A program made the translations under genes and the position numbers. From assembly GCA_948468315.1 (NCBI GenBank), contig CAOKHL010000002.1:1-64000 (forward strand): a DNA stretch of 64,000 nucleotides, in the 5' to 3' direction. The DNA is from an uncultured Eubacteriales bacterium. GTDB lineage: Bacteria > Bacillota > Clostridia > TANB77 > CAG-508. Shown in pieces: positions 18,185 through 29,034 of the stretch (its first letter is position 1; the number at the start of each line of letters is the position of its first letter). The notes below the pieces were generated by a model. It searched no databases. It was given only the letters and a program-made list of their open reading frames with translations, and was not told the origin of the DNA.

Positions 18185-18267
18185 TTATTTCAACAGGACT
18201 AAAATTAATATAAAATATATAAAATCAAAGTTACAAACATATTACAAATATGTTACAAATATATTAA

Positions 18268-18312
18268 AAATACAATTTATGATAAAAATTATCATAAATT
18301 GTATTTTTTTTG
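18268..18312 (+). terminator. Terminator after the pilin array
   Basis: A 16-bp stem (18268-18283 with 18291-18306) is followed by a T run. It separates the pilin array from the machine genes, which may start from a TATAAT-like box near 18323. Confidence 0.8.
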
Positions 18313-18366
18313 AAGATTTTATGATATAATTAAATAGTAGTATTATATTTAAAAGGAAGTGATAAT

Positions 18367-18723
18367 ATGGCAGGAGGTCCATATAATATACCAAGAAATA
18401 CTAAAGGAGAAGGAAGATTTTTTAACATATTTTCCACAAAAGCCCTTATAGTAACAGCAATTCTAGCAGGATTAGCATATGGTATTTTCTATTTTGTAGG
18501 ATTAATGATTAATTATAAAACAATAGCTTTAATAGCAGCTGTGATTGCAGGTATAATAGGATTTATTATAACTTCTTTTAAGATACCAGACTCTAACAAT
18601 TTTGAATTGACAAGAAAAGCAGGAGGAGAATATATAGATCAAATAATAATGAGATATATAAGGTTTAAGATGAAAAAAAATAAAATATATACTTTTTTTA
18701 CGGAGGAAAATAAAGATGAGTAA
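18367..18723 (+). CDS. PrgI/VirB3-like T4SS membrane protein
   Basis: This 118-residue protein has two adjacent membrane helices (about residues 26-45 and 51-70), then FKIPDSNNFELTRKAGGEYIDQ and a basic tail. That is the layout of the PrgI family, the Gram-positive counterpart of VirB3, and it sits immediately before the VirB4-type genes as expected. The start codon overlaps no other gene; its stop overlaps the ATG of the next gene. Confidence 0.8.
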   Translation: MAGGPYNIPRNTKGEGRFFNIFSTKALIVTAILAGLAYGIFYFVGLMINYKTIALIAAVIAGIIGFIITSFKIPDSNNFELTRKAGGEYIDQIIMRYIRFKMKKNKIYTFFTEENKDE

Positions 18724-19957
18724 TGATAGTATGGTTCAATTATTAATAATAGCAGCAGGGTTAATAGGAATTTTAGTAGTTGTTTTAATTTTTATATGGA
18801 TTATGATACATCTTAAAGAGAAAAGAATTGAAAATGAAAAACAGCAACAAGAAGAAGAAAAGAAGCAAGTAAAAAAATCACAAGTAATTTACACACCAGA
18901 ATCAATTATGGATTTTATGGATTTTGATAGAATAGAAGACAATATGATTATACAAAAAAAAGGAAAATTTTTAATGATAGTAGAATGTCAAGGAATAAAT
19001 TACGATTTAATGTCTGAAATGGAAAAGGTATCTGTTGAACAAGGATTTATATCATTTTTAAATACCTTGAGATACCCTATACAACTATATATACAAACAA
19101 GAACAATAAATCTAGAAAGAAGTGTAGATGGATATAAAAGCAAATTAAGGGACATAGAAAGAAAATATAATAATTTACAATCTGAATATGAGAGCGTATT
19201 AAAATCTAAAAGTTCTACTGACGAAGAAGTTGATAAGGTAAAATATGAACTAGTAAAACAAAAAAACTTAAAAGAATATACCGAAGATATAATAAAAGAC
19301 ATAGAAAGACAAAGTTTAAATAGAAATATTTTAAGCAAAAAATATTATGTAATAATTCCTTGTTATCAATCTGAAATTGAAGCAGGAGATTTTGACAAAT
19401 CAGAAATAAAAAATATGGCTTTTTCAGAGTTATATACTAGAGCAAGAGCAGTAATAAATTCATTATTTGCTTGTCAGGTAACAGGAAAAATTTTAAATTC
19501 AGAAGAGTTAACAGAGCTTTTATATATAGCCTATAACAGAGATGAGTCTGACTTATTCTGGATGGAAAAAATGAAACAGGCAGGATTTGAAGAATTATAT
19601 TCAACAGCACCTGATGTTGTTAATAAAAAAATGAAATTATTAGATAAACAGATAGAAGAAGAATCAATTTCTTTGGCAAACAGGAAGATAAACGAAGTAA
19701 GAAGAGAAAAAGAAATAAAAATAATGGAAAAGGAAAAAAACAAAGACAAAATAGTAAAAGATAAAGCTAGAGAATTAATTAGAAGACATAAAAAATATAT
19801 AGGAGAAGAAGTTGCTAAAAAGGCAATAGATAAATTAGAAGAAAATACAGAGGAAAAAGAAATAAAAGAAATGCAAAAAGAAGAGATAAAGGAGGAAACT
19901 GAAAATGTCAATGTTCAAGAAAAAGGTAAAAGAGGAAGACCTAGAAGAAAAGCATGA
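18716..19957 (+). CDS. TraC-like / VirB4 N-terminal domain protein
   Basis: This 413-residue protein has an N-terminal membrane helix (about residues 8-31) and a Gln/Glu/Lys linker. A domain with ESIMDFMDFDRIEDNMIIQKKGKFLMIVEC resembles the N-terminal part of VirB4/TraC proteins that precedes the ATPase. The tail from about residue 320 is highly charged coiled coil. It overlaps both neighbours, so translation is coupled. It probably partners the VirB4 ATPase encoded next, a split arrangement found in Gram-positive conjugation modules. Confidence 0.75.
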   Translation: MSNDSMVQLLIIAAGLIGILVVVLIFIWIMIHLKEKRIENEKQQQEEEKKQVKKSQVIYTPESIMDFMDFDRIEDNMIIQKKGKFLMIVECQGINYDLMSEMEKVSVEQGFISFLNTLRYPIQLYIQTRTINLERSVDGYKSKLRDIERKYNNLQSEYESVLKSKSSTDEEVDKVKYELVKQKNLKEYTEDIIKDIERQSLNRNILSKKYYVIIPCYQSEIEAGDFDKSEIKNMAFSELYTRARAVINSLFACQVTGKILNSEELTELLYIAYNRDESDLFWMEKMKQAGFEELYSTAPDVVNKKMKLLDKQIEEESISLANRKINEVRREKEIKIMEKEKNKDKIVKDKARELIRRHKKYIGEEVAKKAIDKLEENTEEKEIKEMQKEEIKEETENVNVQEKGKRGRPRRKA

Positions 19958-21842
19958 AGATGAATATAAAGTATTACATAAAAAAACAATAAAAGAAATA
20001 ATTGCTCCAGCAGGAATTGATGCGTCAAGATTAGATCATATGGAAATAGTATCTAATGTTACAAGATATGCAAGAAGTTTCTTTGTTTCAGGACTTCCAA
20101 GATCTTGTATTTTTCCAGAATTATTTAGAAATTTGTATATGTTTGGAGATATAAATACTTCAATATATATATATCCAGTATCAGAAGCAAGTTCACAAAA
20201 TGATTTAAATAAGACAATTGTAGAACTTGAAACAGAAAGATTAATGGCTAGTGATAAAGGAAATATAAATAGAGAGAGTGATGTTTCACAGAAAAGATAT
20301 GAAACAGAAATATTAAGAGATCAAATTGCTGCAGGTTTTAATAAATTATATGAAGCTACAATTGTATCAACACTATTTGCATATAGTATGCAAGATTTAG
20401 AGAGACTTACAAAATTACTTTCAAATGAAATGTCTAAATCATTAGTTAGTATAAAAAGTGCATGGGCTATGCAAGAAGATGCATTTAAAACATGTCTACC
20501 TTTAATGGAAAATACTGTTCAGAAAAAGCAGATTTTTGATAGACCATCAATGGGAACTGTATTTCCATTTTTAACATCTGAAGTTGGACATTCTACTGGT
20601 GTTCCATTAGGTATTAACAAACAAACAGGAGAGCCTATTCTTTTTGATAATTTCCATCATTCTTTAACAAATTATAATATGGTTATATTTGCTAAATCAG
20701 GTGCTGGAAAATCAGTTACTATGAAAACTTTAATTTCAAGATCTTCAGTGCTTATGGGAATAGAAAGTCTAGCACTAGATGCTGAAGGTGAGTATTATGC
20801 TGTTGCAGAAGCACTTGGTGGAATAAATGTTATTGTAAGTCCAACCTCATCTACAGTTATAAATGTTTTTGATATTGAAGTTGAAAGAGCAAAAGATGCT
20901 ATAACAGGTAGAGAAAGAGAAACATTAAATATAGAAAATAAAGTAGAAGATGTAACACAAGCATTAATGACTATGGCAAAAGGTAGTACAAAAACAGAAC
21001 AAGTAAATGAGTTAACAAAACAGATTATTTCAGAGTCAGTAGCTGCTGAATATGCGTCTTTAGGAATAACAGCAGATCCTTTAAGTTTATATGAAAGTAC
21101 AAGGGGAATGGGGAATTTTGGAAGAAAAAAGAAATTAATGCCTACAATAGGTTCTTGGTATAGAAGACTACAACATATGGCTAAGGAGAATGAAAATGAG
21201 GATTATAGATTTCATTATAGTTATTTATTAAAGGTTATGAAACAATACATAAGGGAATTTGGTGGACAAATGGCTTATTTTGATGGACAATCTAGTTTTG
21301 AATTATTAGATGGTTCACCATTTATAAATATAGATATATCACAATTAGAAGAGAGATTTGCAAGACCACTTGCACAACAAATTTTACTTTCTTGGATTTG
21401 GGAGAAATTTGTTAAGAAAAATAGTGAGGATAGAAAAAAAGCAAGGCAGAAAAGGGTTATTGTTGATGAAGCATGGATGTTGCTTCCATTCCCAGACGCA
21501 GTAGATTTCTTAAATAAAATGGCAAGACGTGCTAGAAAAAGGAATGTATCACTTGCAATTATCTCACAGAGATTTCAAGATTTTTATGAAAAACCAGAAG
21601 CACAGGCAGTACTTACATCTTCTGATACAAAATTATTTTTAGCACAAGATAAATCAGAAATCGCACTTCTTCAGGAGGTGTTTAAGTTAAGCTCTGGAGA
21701 AGCTTCATTCTTAGTTACATGTACTAGGGGTGAAGGACTTTTAAAGGTTGGTTCAGAAACAGCAATACTTCAAATTACACCAACACAAAAGGAGTTTAAA
21801 TTTGTTGAGACAAATTTAAATAAATTAGCTCAGGAAAGTTAA
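19905..21842 (+). CDS. VirB4-family T4SS ATPase
   Basis: This 645-residue VirB4/TraE-type ATPase powers pilus assembly or substrate transport at the inner face of the membrane. It has Walker A (KSGAGKSVTMKTL, about residue 265), Walker B (RVIVDEAWMLLP, about 517), and the C-terminal ARKRNVSLAIISQRFQDF segment typical of VirB4. The gene overlaps the TraC-like gene by 53 bases in another frame. No in-frame CGG. This is the strongest marker that the cluster is a type IV secretion machine. Confidence 0.95.
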   Translation: MSMFKKKVKEEDLEEKHEDEYKVLHKKTIKEIIAPAGIDASRLDHMEIVSNVTRYARSFFVSGLPRSCIFPELFRNLYMFGDINTSIYIYPVSEASSQNDLNKTIVELETERLMASDKGNINRESDVSQKRYETEILRDQIAAGFNKLYEATIVSTLFAYSMQDLERLTKLLSNEMSKSLVSIKSAWAMQEDAFKTCLPLMENTVQKKQIFDRPSMGTVFPFLTSEVGHSTGVPLGINKQTGEPILFDNFHHSLTNYNMVIFAKSGAGKSVTMKTLISRSSVLMGIESLALDAEGEYYAVAEALGGINVIVSPTSSTVINVFDIEVERAKDAITGRERETLNIENKVEDVTQALMTMAKGSTKTEQVNELTKQIISESVAAEYASLGITADPLSLYESTRGMGNFGRKKKLMPTIGSWYRRLQHMAKENENEDYRFHYSYLLKVMKQYIREFGGQMAYFDGQSSFELLDGSPFINIDISQLEERFARPLAQQILLSWIWEKFVKKNSEDRKKARQKRVIVDEAWMLLPFPDAVDFLNKMARRARKRNVSLAIISQRFQDFYEKPEAQAVLTSSDTKLFLAQDKSEIALLQEVFKLSSGEASFLVTCTRGEGLLKVGSETAILQITPTQKEFKFVETNLNKLAQES

Positions 21843-21896
21843 TGAATATATAGTAAAATATTAAGTATTAAAAATATTTTGAAAGGAAGTAAAAGT

Positions 21897-23699
21897 ATGA
21901 AAAAAAGTTTCAGGTTAAAAATGAATTTTATAATTGCAGTATTATTTATATGCGTACTTTTATTTCCCAATCAGAAAAAATATGGTTATATTCAAGATGA
22001 AGGGCCAGAGCTTGGAGAAAATGATAATACGGAGTGGCATTTTACATATTATTCAGATGGAGATGGAGGATTAGGACATACAAATCCTGATACAGGAGAG
22101 AGTTTTAAACAAAGCGATTGGACAGTAAATGAAACATATGGATGGCATGAATGGACATATAAAGGAACTAAATATGTTGTCATGGCAGCAGCTACACAAG
22201 AAGGACTAGATTGGGTGAAACGAGAAAAAGAAGCTGGCAGATATAAATATCCTTTTATTACAAAACGTGACTATATACATTATTTTCGTTATGGAACAGC
22301 TGAAAATGATTGGAATTATTCTACTTTTCAATTTCAATTTGTCGATAACGGAGATGATACAATATATAATGGTATAGTTCTTGATACATGTGAGTTAGCT
22401 CTTGATCCATCGAATCCAGCATGGAATACTTCAGAAGGAGATTCATATGGTGCAAAACCAGAAAATACACAATGGCTTGATGTGCATGTAGAATTGGATT
22501 ATCCTGAAAAAGATAAATATGAGAAATTCAATGGAAAAAGAATAGTATTAAGTCCAGATGGTAGATTTAATTCAGGGCAAAATAAAACATCTGTAACAAA
22601 AAATATTATTTTAGATACAATTTCAACGTTATTTACTCTTTTGGGAGATCTAATTCAAAGGGCAATAGATTATACAGGAACAAATGGAAGCAATATTCAA
22701 ATTGAAAAAGCCGAAGCAGATGAAAGTAAGTTAGAAGCGTTGGGAGACAATAGTAACCTGAATAGAGAAACACAATATGATATAACTCAGCTTACATATA
22801 CAAGAAGTGAAATTGAAATAGATAGTCAATTACAAGATATTATTCAAGTAGATGAAGCAGATGTTTTAGAAGGAAAAGATACTATAAAGACATTTAATAT
22901 TCCAAATACAGTAGAAAATAGAAATGGTCAAAAAGAAACAGTGTATACAACAAATACAAAGATACCAATAATTCCAATAGATTTTTATAGTTCTGCAATA
23001 AATAAGGTGGAAATGTTTGATGTAAACTTTTTTGATACGTCAAGTGATAATTCAAATAAATTTTGGAATGTTATGAATAATACTGTTTCACTATGTAGTC
23101 ATTTTATTTTATATATAGCAGTGGCATTAATGTTAACAACGATTATTTGGAGAAGTGTACTATTAGTAAAAAGTTCATTGGGTGACGATCCAAAACAGGC
23201 CACTGAATCAAAAGGAATGATAGATAATATAGTAAAGGCAATACTTTTAATATCTTTAATATATGTGATAATGACAGTAATGATGTATATGTATCAAGAA
23301 GTAGTTAAGATGTTTATGAATGGAAATTCATCAAATTATTTATTAAGAATAAATGTAGAAAATGTATATTCGTTTAATACCAATCTAATTGGGTATTTAA
23401 AATTTAGGACATTATCTACAAATAGTTTAGCAGCATTAGGAGCCTCAATATTGTATTGTTTAATGACAATAGTAAATTTAATATGTTTTGTAGGAATGTT
23501 TTTAAGAACAATTATTATAGGAGGACTTGTGATTATTGCTCCATTTACAGCAGTAATGGCTATAAATGAGAAAAGAAATGGCAAAGGATTTAATATAACA
23601 AATATTTTAAATTTTAAAAATTGGTTTAAATTATATATGACAATCCTTTGGGTTCCATTAATTATAATAATTGTATATAGATTAGTGTTATATGTATAA
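21897..23699 (+). CDS. VirB6/TrbL-like membrane protein (paralogue 1)
   Basis: This 600-residue protein has a signal or anchor helix, a large extracytoplasmic N-terminal region (about 30-380), then membrane helices. These include ILYIAVALMLTTIIW, AILLISLIYVIMTVMMYMY, a YSFNTNLIGYLKF motif, and a C-terminal group of helices (GMFLRTIIIGGLVIIAP). The layout matches VirB6/TrbL channel proteins with a long outer domain. I start at ATG 21897 after GAAAGGAAG. Three close paralogues follow in tandem. Confidence 0.75.
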   Translation: MKKSFRLKMNFIIAVLFICVLLFPNQKKYGYIQDEGPELGENDNTEWHFTYYSDGDGGLGHTNPDTGESFKQSDWTVNETYGWHEWTYKGTKYVVMAAATQEGLDWVKREKEAGRYKYPFITKRDYIHYFRYGTAENDWNYSTFQFQFVDNGDDTIYNGIVLDTCELALDPSNPAWNTSEGDSYGAKPENTQWLDVHVELDYPEKDKYEKFNGKRIVLSPDGRFNSGQNKTSVTKNIILDTISTLFTLLGDLIQRAIDYTGTNGSNIQIEKAEADESKLEALGDNSNLNRETQYDITQLTYTRSEIEIDSQLQDIIQVDEADVLEGKDTIKTFNIPNTVENRNGQKETVYTTNTKIPIIPIDFYSSAINKVEMFDVNFFDTSSDNSNKFWNVMNNTVSLCSHFILYIAVALMLTTIIWRSVLLVKSSLGDDPKQATESKGMIDNIVKAILLISLIYVIMTVMMYMYQEVVKMFMNGNSSNYLLRINVENVYSFNTNLIGYLKFRTLSTNSLAALGASILYCLMTIVNLICFVGMFLRTIIIGGLVIIAPFTAVMAINEKRNGKGFNITNILNFKNWFKLYMTILWVPLIIIIVYRLVLYV

Positions 23700-23717
23700 T
23701 GGAAAGGAGAAGATATT

Positions 23718-25443
23718 GTGAATAAAAGATTATATGTATTTTTCAAAAAAATATTTATAATTGTGTTTATGTTTCTATTAATTTTGACAAATAATGTCTT
23801 TTCTTTTCAGAAAGCAGCAGGAATTACTGATTACTATATAAAATATGGAAAAGATAGAAAGACCCTAGAAAAATACATGCAGGATTTAGCAGATGAGTAT
23901 TATTATAGTAATGATAATGACCAAATAAATTATGTTACAATGAAAGTTGCAGTAACAAAAAAGAGTGATGAAGATGGAAATATAGGATACTTTATTGGCA
24001 AAGGAGATGAACTATTAGAATGGACAGAAATGTCAGCTGCAAATGTTTTATTCGATTCTGATGGAGAAAGAGAAATGAATAGTAGTTGGGATCTTTGGAT
24101 GGATGTATTTTATAGTCCTACACGGAAATCCAAATGAAGAATTTAGTACAGGTGTAATAATTCAATGTATTTATTTAGATGATGATGGGACTTTCAATCC
24201 TGAACATGATGGTTGGGCAGGAACAAAATTTTTAGATAAACATATTGTAAAACCAACAAAAGATGTAATAGAAGGAACTGGGAAAGTTTTGCAAGCAGCA
24301 GGTAATGTAGCAGAAACACTTGGTGATTTGGCAAAAAATTTAATAAAAAATACAATAGGTACAATATGTTCACTTTTTCTCGATTTAATACGACTTATTG
24401 TAGATGGAATACAAATAATAATTAATTTGATTGAAACACCAGTACTTCATAGAGGGTTAGAGTTTAGATTAGCATATACATATGATGAATTAGTTGAGGA
24501 TTATAAACAAAAACAAGCTAATGAAGATGAGGGAAATCCTTCAGATTTAAGTGCTGGAACAAGAGATATGTATACAGATGTAAAAGCTGTAAAAACATAC
24601 GGAACAGGATGTGAACAATGGCAAAAGGGCCCAATTGAAATTGATGGAGACGAATATGAATTTACAATGAATACAGAAATACCAGTAATCCCAATAGATA
24701 TATATAATATGGCAATTGGAGATATAAGTCTTTTAGATGTAAATTTTCTTACTGGTAATGAAAATGAAACTAATAAAAATAATGCAGCATGGATGTTTTT
24801 AAGAAATTTTGCAGTGGCAATAATACATACAACATTATATCTTGCAACAGCTATTTTAATTATAACATTAATTTGGAATGGTATACATATTGTAAAAGGA
24901 TCAATAGATAATCCTCAGGCACAAGTAAAATATAAAGAAGGTTTAAAAAGGTTTTGTACTTCTTTGGTTATGCTTGTAGGAACGGTTGTTATTATGGCTG
25001 TGGGTATTTTTGCAAGTAATGTGTTTATGGGAGATTTAAAGACGGATGAGAAGGAACTTCCAATAAGAGTTTGTGTAAATATGGAATCAGAAGATACAGA
25101 AGGATATAGTTTTAGTACAAACTTTACAGGATATATAAGATACATGGCTCAAATTAGGAATGTTGATAAATTTGGTGAAAAAGCGGCATATACATTGGCA
25201 TATTTTTGTATAGTTGTTTTTGTAAATCTTTTAGGTGGAATAGGAATGTTCCTTAGAATGATTGTTATGTTGATATTAGCAATAGTAGGACCAATTATAG
25301 CGGCATTACATGCATTAAATATGCAAGATAAGGTAGCTTTTAATTATAGTAAATGGGTAAAATTATATTTGGCATTATCAGGAATACAAGTATGCTTGGC
25401 TATTGCTTGTAGAATAATATTAGAATGTGCAGTTTTAAAATAA
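23718..25443 (+). CDS. VirB6/TrbL-like membrane protein (paralogue 2, needs +1 recoding)
   Basis: A GTG start at 23718 follows AAAGGAGA. The signal peptide and outer region run until an extra C at 24123 makes CGG in frame after CCT ACA. Skipping it continues as GNPNEEFSTGV into the rest of the protein, 574 residues in all, matching paralogues of 571-600. Shared features are GPIEIDGDEYEFTM, EIPVIPIDIYNMA, two membrane helices, YSFSTNFTGYIRY and the C-terminal helices (IAALHALNMQ). Without recoding the protein stops at 24137. Family assignment is good, recoding inferred. Confidence 0.78.
24123..24126 (+). other. In-frame CGG(A) +1 recoding site in VirB6-like paralogue 2
   Basis: ACA CGG A; skipping C24123 gives GGA (Gly136) and restores the 574-residue protein. 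Confidence 0.8.
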
Positions 25444-25488
25444 AACTTAATTAGATAGATACAATTAATTATAGAGAGGAGGGATGTT

Positions 25489-27268
25489 GTGAAGATTAAA
25501 TTATCTAGAATTTTATTATTAACTATTGCAATCATTTTTATAGTAAATATTAAATCTACTTATAGTGTTGAAAGCAAAGATATAGATAGACAAATTGCAA
25601 ATTGGACTGCTGGTGGTACTAGTGGATTCACAAAGGAGCAAAATTTGGAACAACATAAACAAATATTGTTAAATTTACAAAATGATTTTCAATATAAAGG
25701 AACAACAATTAATAATGAAATGAAAATGAAAACTACTATCTCTATAATAGAGAAATATGATAAACAGATATTATTGGGGTTATTGGGAACAGAGAAAAGA
25801 TATAAAATAAGGATTCGGAACAGGTACAAGTGAGGATGCAATATTATCTGATATAAGTGAGGATGAATTAAAAGATAAGTATGGTGCACTAGAAGGAATG
25901 GGAGAAGGAGATTCTTGGCCTGCACTTATAGTTGTTACTTCAAAACAAGAGCAAAATTTTGGAGGTAATATTTACTTTTATAAACTAAACCTGAAAGATC
26001 TTTATACAGGTGATGAAGAATATTTAGAAGGTAAATATAATGAGGTAACGGTGGATGATACTGAATTTGTCTTTGTAACAGCACTTATTAAAGATCCAAT
26101 AGCAGAAGCCGGAGGATCTGTGTTAGAATTTGGTGAAGAAGTTGGGAATTTAGTAGATAATTTCAAGAAAAACGCAGTAGGAACAATATGCACACTTCTT
26201 CTTGATTTATTAAGAACGATTTGTGATGGAATACAGATAATAATCAATATGATTCGAACATCTACTCTTCATAGAGGATTGGATTTTAGATTAGCATATA
26301 CTTATGAAGAATTACATCAAGATTATGAAAATGGAAAAGCATACGAAAATGCAAATGAAGAAGAAAAAAAGGAGCTAAATGCAAGCGCAGGAACAAGAGA
26401 TTCATATACAGATGTTAAAGAAATAATGAAATATGGAACAGGGTATGAAGAAGATTGGCAAAAAGGACCAATTGAAATAGATGGAAATAAATATGGTTTT
26501 ACAATGGAAACAGAAATACCAGTAATCCCAATGGATATATATAATTTATCAGTTGGAAATATAAGTTTTTTAGATGTAAATTTTCTTACTGGTAATGAAT
26601 ATCATGATGATAATTCTCCATGGATGATTATAAGAAATGTAGCAGTAGCTATAATACACATTACTATTTATTTGTCAATGGCAGTATTAATAACAAGTTT
26701 AATTTGGCATGGCATACATATTGTAAAAGGCTCAATAGACAATCCTCAAGCAAGAGCAGAACATAAACAAGGATTAAAGAGGTTTTGTACTTCTTTACTT
26801 ATGATTGTAGGAACAATTGTTATTATGGCTTTATGTATTTTTGCAAATAATATGTTTTTAGGAGATTTAAGAGCCGAAAAAGATGAACTTCCAATAAGGG
26901 TAAGTGTGAATATGCCATTGGAGCCATCAGGAGGATATAGTTTTAGTACTAATTTTACTGGATATGTAAGATATATGTCTCAAATCGAAGATGTGGATAT
27001 GTATGGAGAAAAGGCAACATACGTGTTTTCCTATTTAGGATTAGTCATAGTAAATCTTTTAGGTTCGCTAGTAATGTTAGTTAGAATGATACTTATGCTA
27101 ATACTAGCAATAGTAGGACCAATTATAGCTGCTGTACATGCTATAAGGAATGAAAGCATAGGAGCTATAAATTTTAATACTTGGGTTAAATTATATGTAA
27201 GTTTAGCAGCAATACAAATATTTTTTGCAATAGTTTGTAGGATAATATTAGAATGTGCAATTTCTTAA
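25489..27268 (+). CDS. VirB6/TrbL-like membrane protein (paralogue 3, needs +1 recoding)
   Basis: A GTG start at 25489 follows GAGGAGGG. The signal peptide (ILLLTIAIIFIVNIKSTYS) and N-terminal region run to an extra C at 25816. Skipping it gives IGTGTSEDAIL and leads to a 592-residue protein with the same blocks as its neighbours: DSYTDVKEIMKYGTGYE, EIPVIPMDIYNLS, YSFSTNFTGYVRYM and C-terminal helices. Straight reading would stop at 25833, only 114 codons in. The paralogue downstream at 27306 covers the same N-terminal length without any break. Confidence 0.78.
25816..25819 (+). other. In-frame CGG(A) +1 recoding site in VirB6-like paralogue 3
   Basis: ATT CGG A; skipping C25816 gives GGA (Gly110) and restores the 592-residue protein. 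Confidence 0.8.
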
Positions 27269-27305
27269 ACAGGTACTAAATTTTAAGGAAAGGAGGGTAG
27301 ATGTT

Positions 27306-29021
27306 GTGAAAAAAAAGATATATATAGTTTTTTGTATTCTATTTATTGTTTTTTTACTATTTACACCATATGTATATGGATTTCACAAATCGGGATTGAA
27401 TGAACAGGTTATTGTTACACAGAGAGGAACGACGAGAACAGATGCTAAAAATAAACTTAAACAGCATTTTGGATATGATGGAGAAATAAATACTCAAATG
27501 AAAATAACTACAAAGATACGAGTGGAAAAACAACTGACAAATTATATGGTATATATAGGTAATGAAATTGATGAATGGACGCCTAAGCTAGTAGAAGGAA
27601 ATTTGTTTGGAAATGTTAGTAAAGGATATTTGGAAAAAAACTTTGGGTATAAAGATGAGTATGGAGAAGAACCATGGGATGTTACGTTAATAGTTGTGAA
27701 TCCATACGATAAAGCTATACATAGTGGGGATAGTATTGAGTTTGGTTTTCATATAAAAGAAGTATATTCTGGGGAAGATGGTTTAAAGGAGGCTGAAGAT
27801 GTTACTGTAAATAGTGAGATAGCACCATTAGCACTTTTAGATACACAGGAAAAATTTGGTTATGATGATACTCCTGGAGCAAGGATTGGGAAAGCGCTAG
27901 AAGGGTTAGGAGAGCTTTTTGAAGAAAATCCATTAGGAGCTTTATGTTCACTTCTTCTAGACTTTTTTAGAGTAATTGGTGATGGAATACAAATAATAAT
28001 CAATTTGTTTCAAACAGCTACTCTCAATAGAGCTTCAGAATTTAGGTTAGCATATACTTATGATGAACTAGTAGAAGATTATAATAATGGGAAAAAATAT
28101 CAAGATTCTAATGTAAAAGAAGAAGAAAAAAAAGACTTAGATGCAAGTTCTGGTACTAGAGATGCATATACAGATGTAAGCATATATGGAACAGGGTATG
28201 AGGAAAATTGGCAGAAAGGTCCAATTATAATTAATGGAAATGATTATAGATATACAATGGAAACAGAAATACCAGTAATTCCAATAGATATATATACTAT
28301 GGCTACAGGAAAGGTGGATATGTTTGATGTAAACTTTCTTGAAGGTAATGATGATTCACCGATTAAAGTGTTAAAAAATTTCGTAGCAGCTGTAATACAT
28401 GTTGTACTTTATATATCAGCAGCAGTTTTACTTATAACTTTAATTTGGCACGGAATAAATATAATAAAGGGTTCTTTTGGAAATCCACAAGCTCAAGTTG
28501 AGCATAAGGAAGGATTAAAAAGGTTTGCAATATCACTTATAATGTTAGTTGGTTCAGTGGTTATTATAGCTTTGGGGATTTATGCGGGAGATATGTTTAT
28601 AGGAGATTTCAAATCTAATACAGATGAATTACCAATAAGAGTATATGTAAATATGGCAGAAGAAGGTTCAAAAGAACCTGTTGGATATAGTTTTAGTACA
28701 AATATAACAGGATTTGTAAGATATAAAGCCCAAAGTGGAAACATTAATAATTGTGGAGAAAAGGCAGCATATGTATTTTCATATTTAGCATTAGTATTAG
28801 TAAATGCAGTAGGGGCATTGGGAATGTTTTTTAGAATGTTAATGATGTTAATATTGGCTATAGTGGGGCCAATTATAGCAGCATTATATGCTTTACACAT
28901 GGAAGATAAAATATCTTTTAAATATACAACATGGATTAATTTATATGTAGTTTTATCATGTGTGCAAGTTATTTTAGCAATCGCTTCTAGGATAATATTA
29001 GAATGTGCGATTTTAGATTAA
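27306..29021 (+). CDS. VirB6/TrbL-like membrane protein (paralogue 4)
   Basis: This 571-residue member is unbroken and so serves as template for paralogues 2 and 3. It has a signal peptide ending near YVYGFHKS, an outer region with DAYTDVSIYGTGYEENWQKGP and EIPVIPIDIYTMA, membrane helices, YSFSTNITGFVRY and C-terminal helices (GMFFRMLMMLILAIVGPIIAAL). I start at GTG 27306, matching the GTG starts of paralogues 2 and 3 and placed after AAGGAGGG. An upstream ATG would add a leader overlapping the previous stop. Confidence 0.76.
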   Translation: MKKKIYIVFCILFIVFLLFTPYVYGFHKSGLNEQVIVTQRGTTRTDAKNKLKQHFGYDGEINTQMKITTKIRVEKQLTNYMVYIGNEIDEWTPKLVEGNLFGNVSKGYLEKNFGYKDEYGEEPWDVTLIVVNPYDKAIHSGDSIEFGFHIKEVYSGEDGLKEAEDVTVNSEIAPLALLDTQEKFGYDDTPGARIGKALEGLGELFEENPLGALCSLLLDFFRVIGDGIQIIINLFQTATLNRASEFRLAYTYDELVEDYNNGKKYQDSNVKEEEKKDLDASSGTRDAYTDVSIYGTGYEENWQKGPIIINGNDYRYTMETEIPVIPIDIYTMATGKVDMFDVNFLEGNDDSPIKVLKNFVAAVIHVVLYISAAVLLITLIWHGINIIKGSFGNPQAQVEHKEGLKRFAISLIMLVGSVVIIALGIYAGDMFIGDFKSNTDELPIRVYVNMAEEGSKEPVGYSFSTNITGFVRYKAQSGNINNCGEKAAYVFSYLALVLVNAVGALGMFFRMLMMLILAIVGPIIAALYALHMEDKISFKYTTWINLYVVLSCVQVILAIASRIILECAILD

Positions 29022-29034
29022 GGAGGAAAAATAA

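Noticed and set aside
23336..23746. 136-codon antisense frame opposite VirB6-like paralogue 1
   Set aside because: Shadow of membrane-helix codons; no ribosome site.
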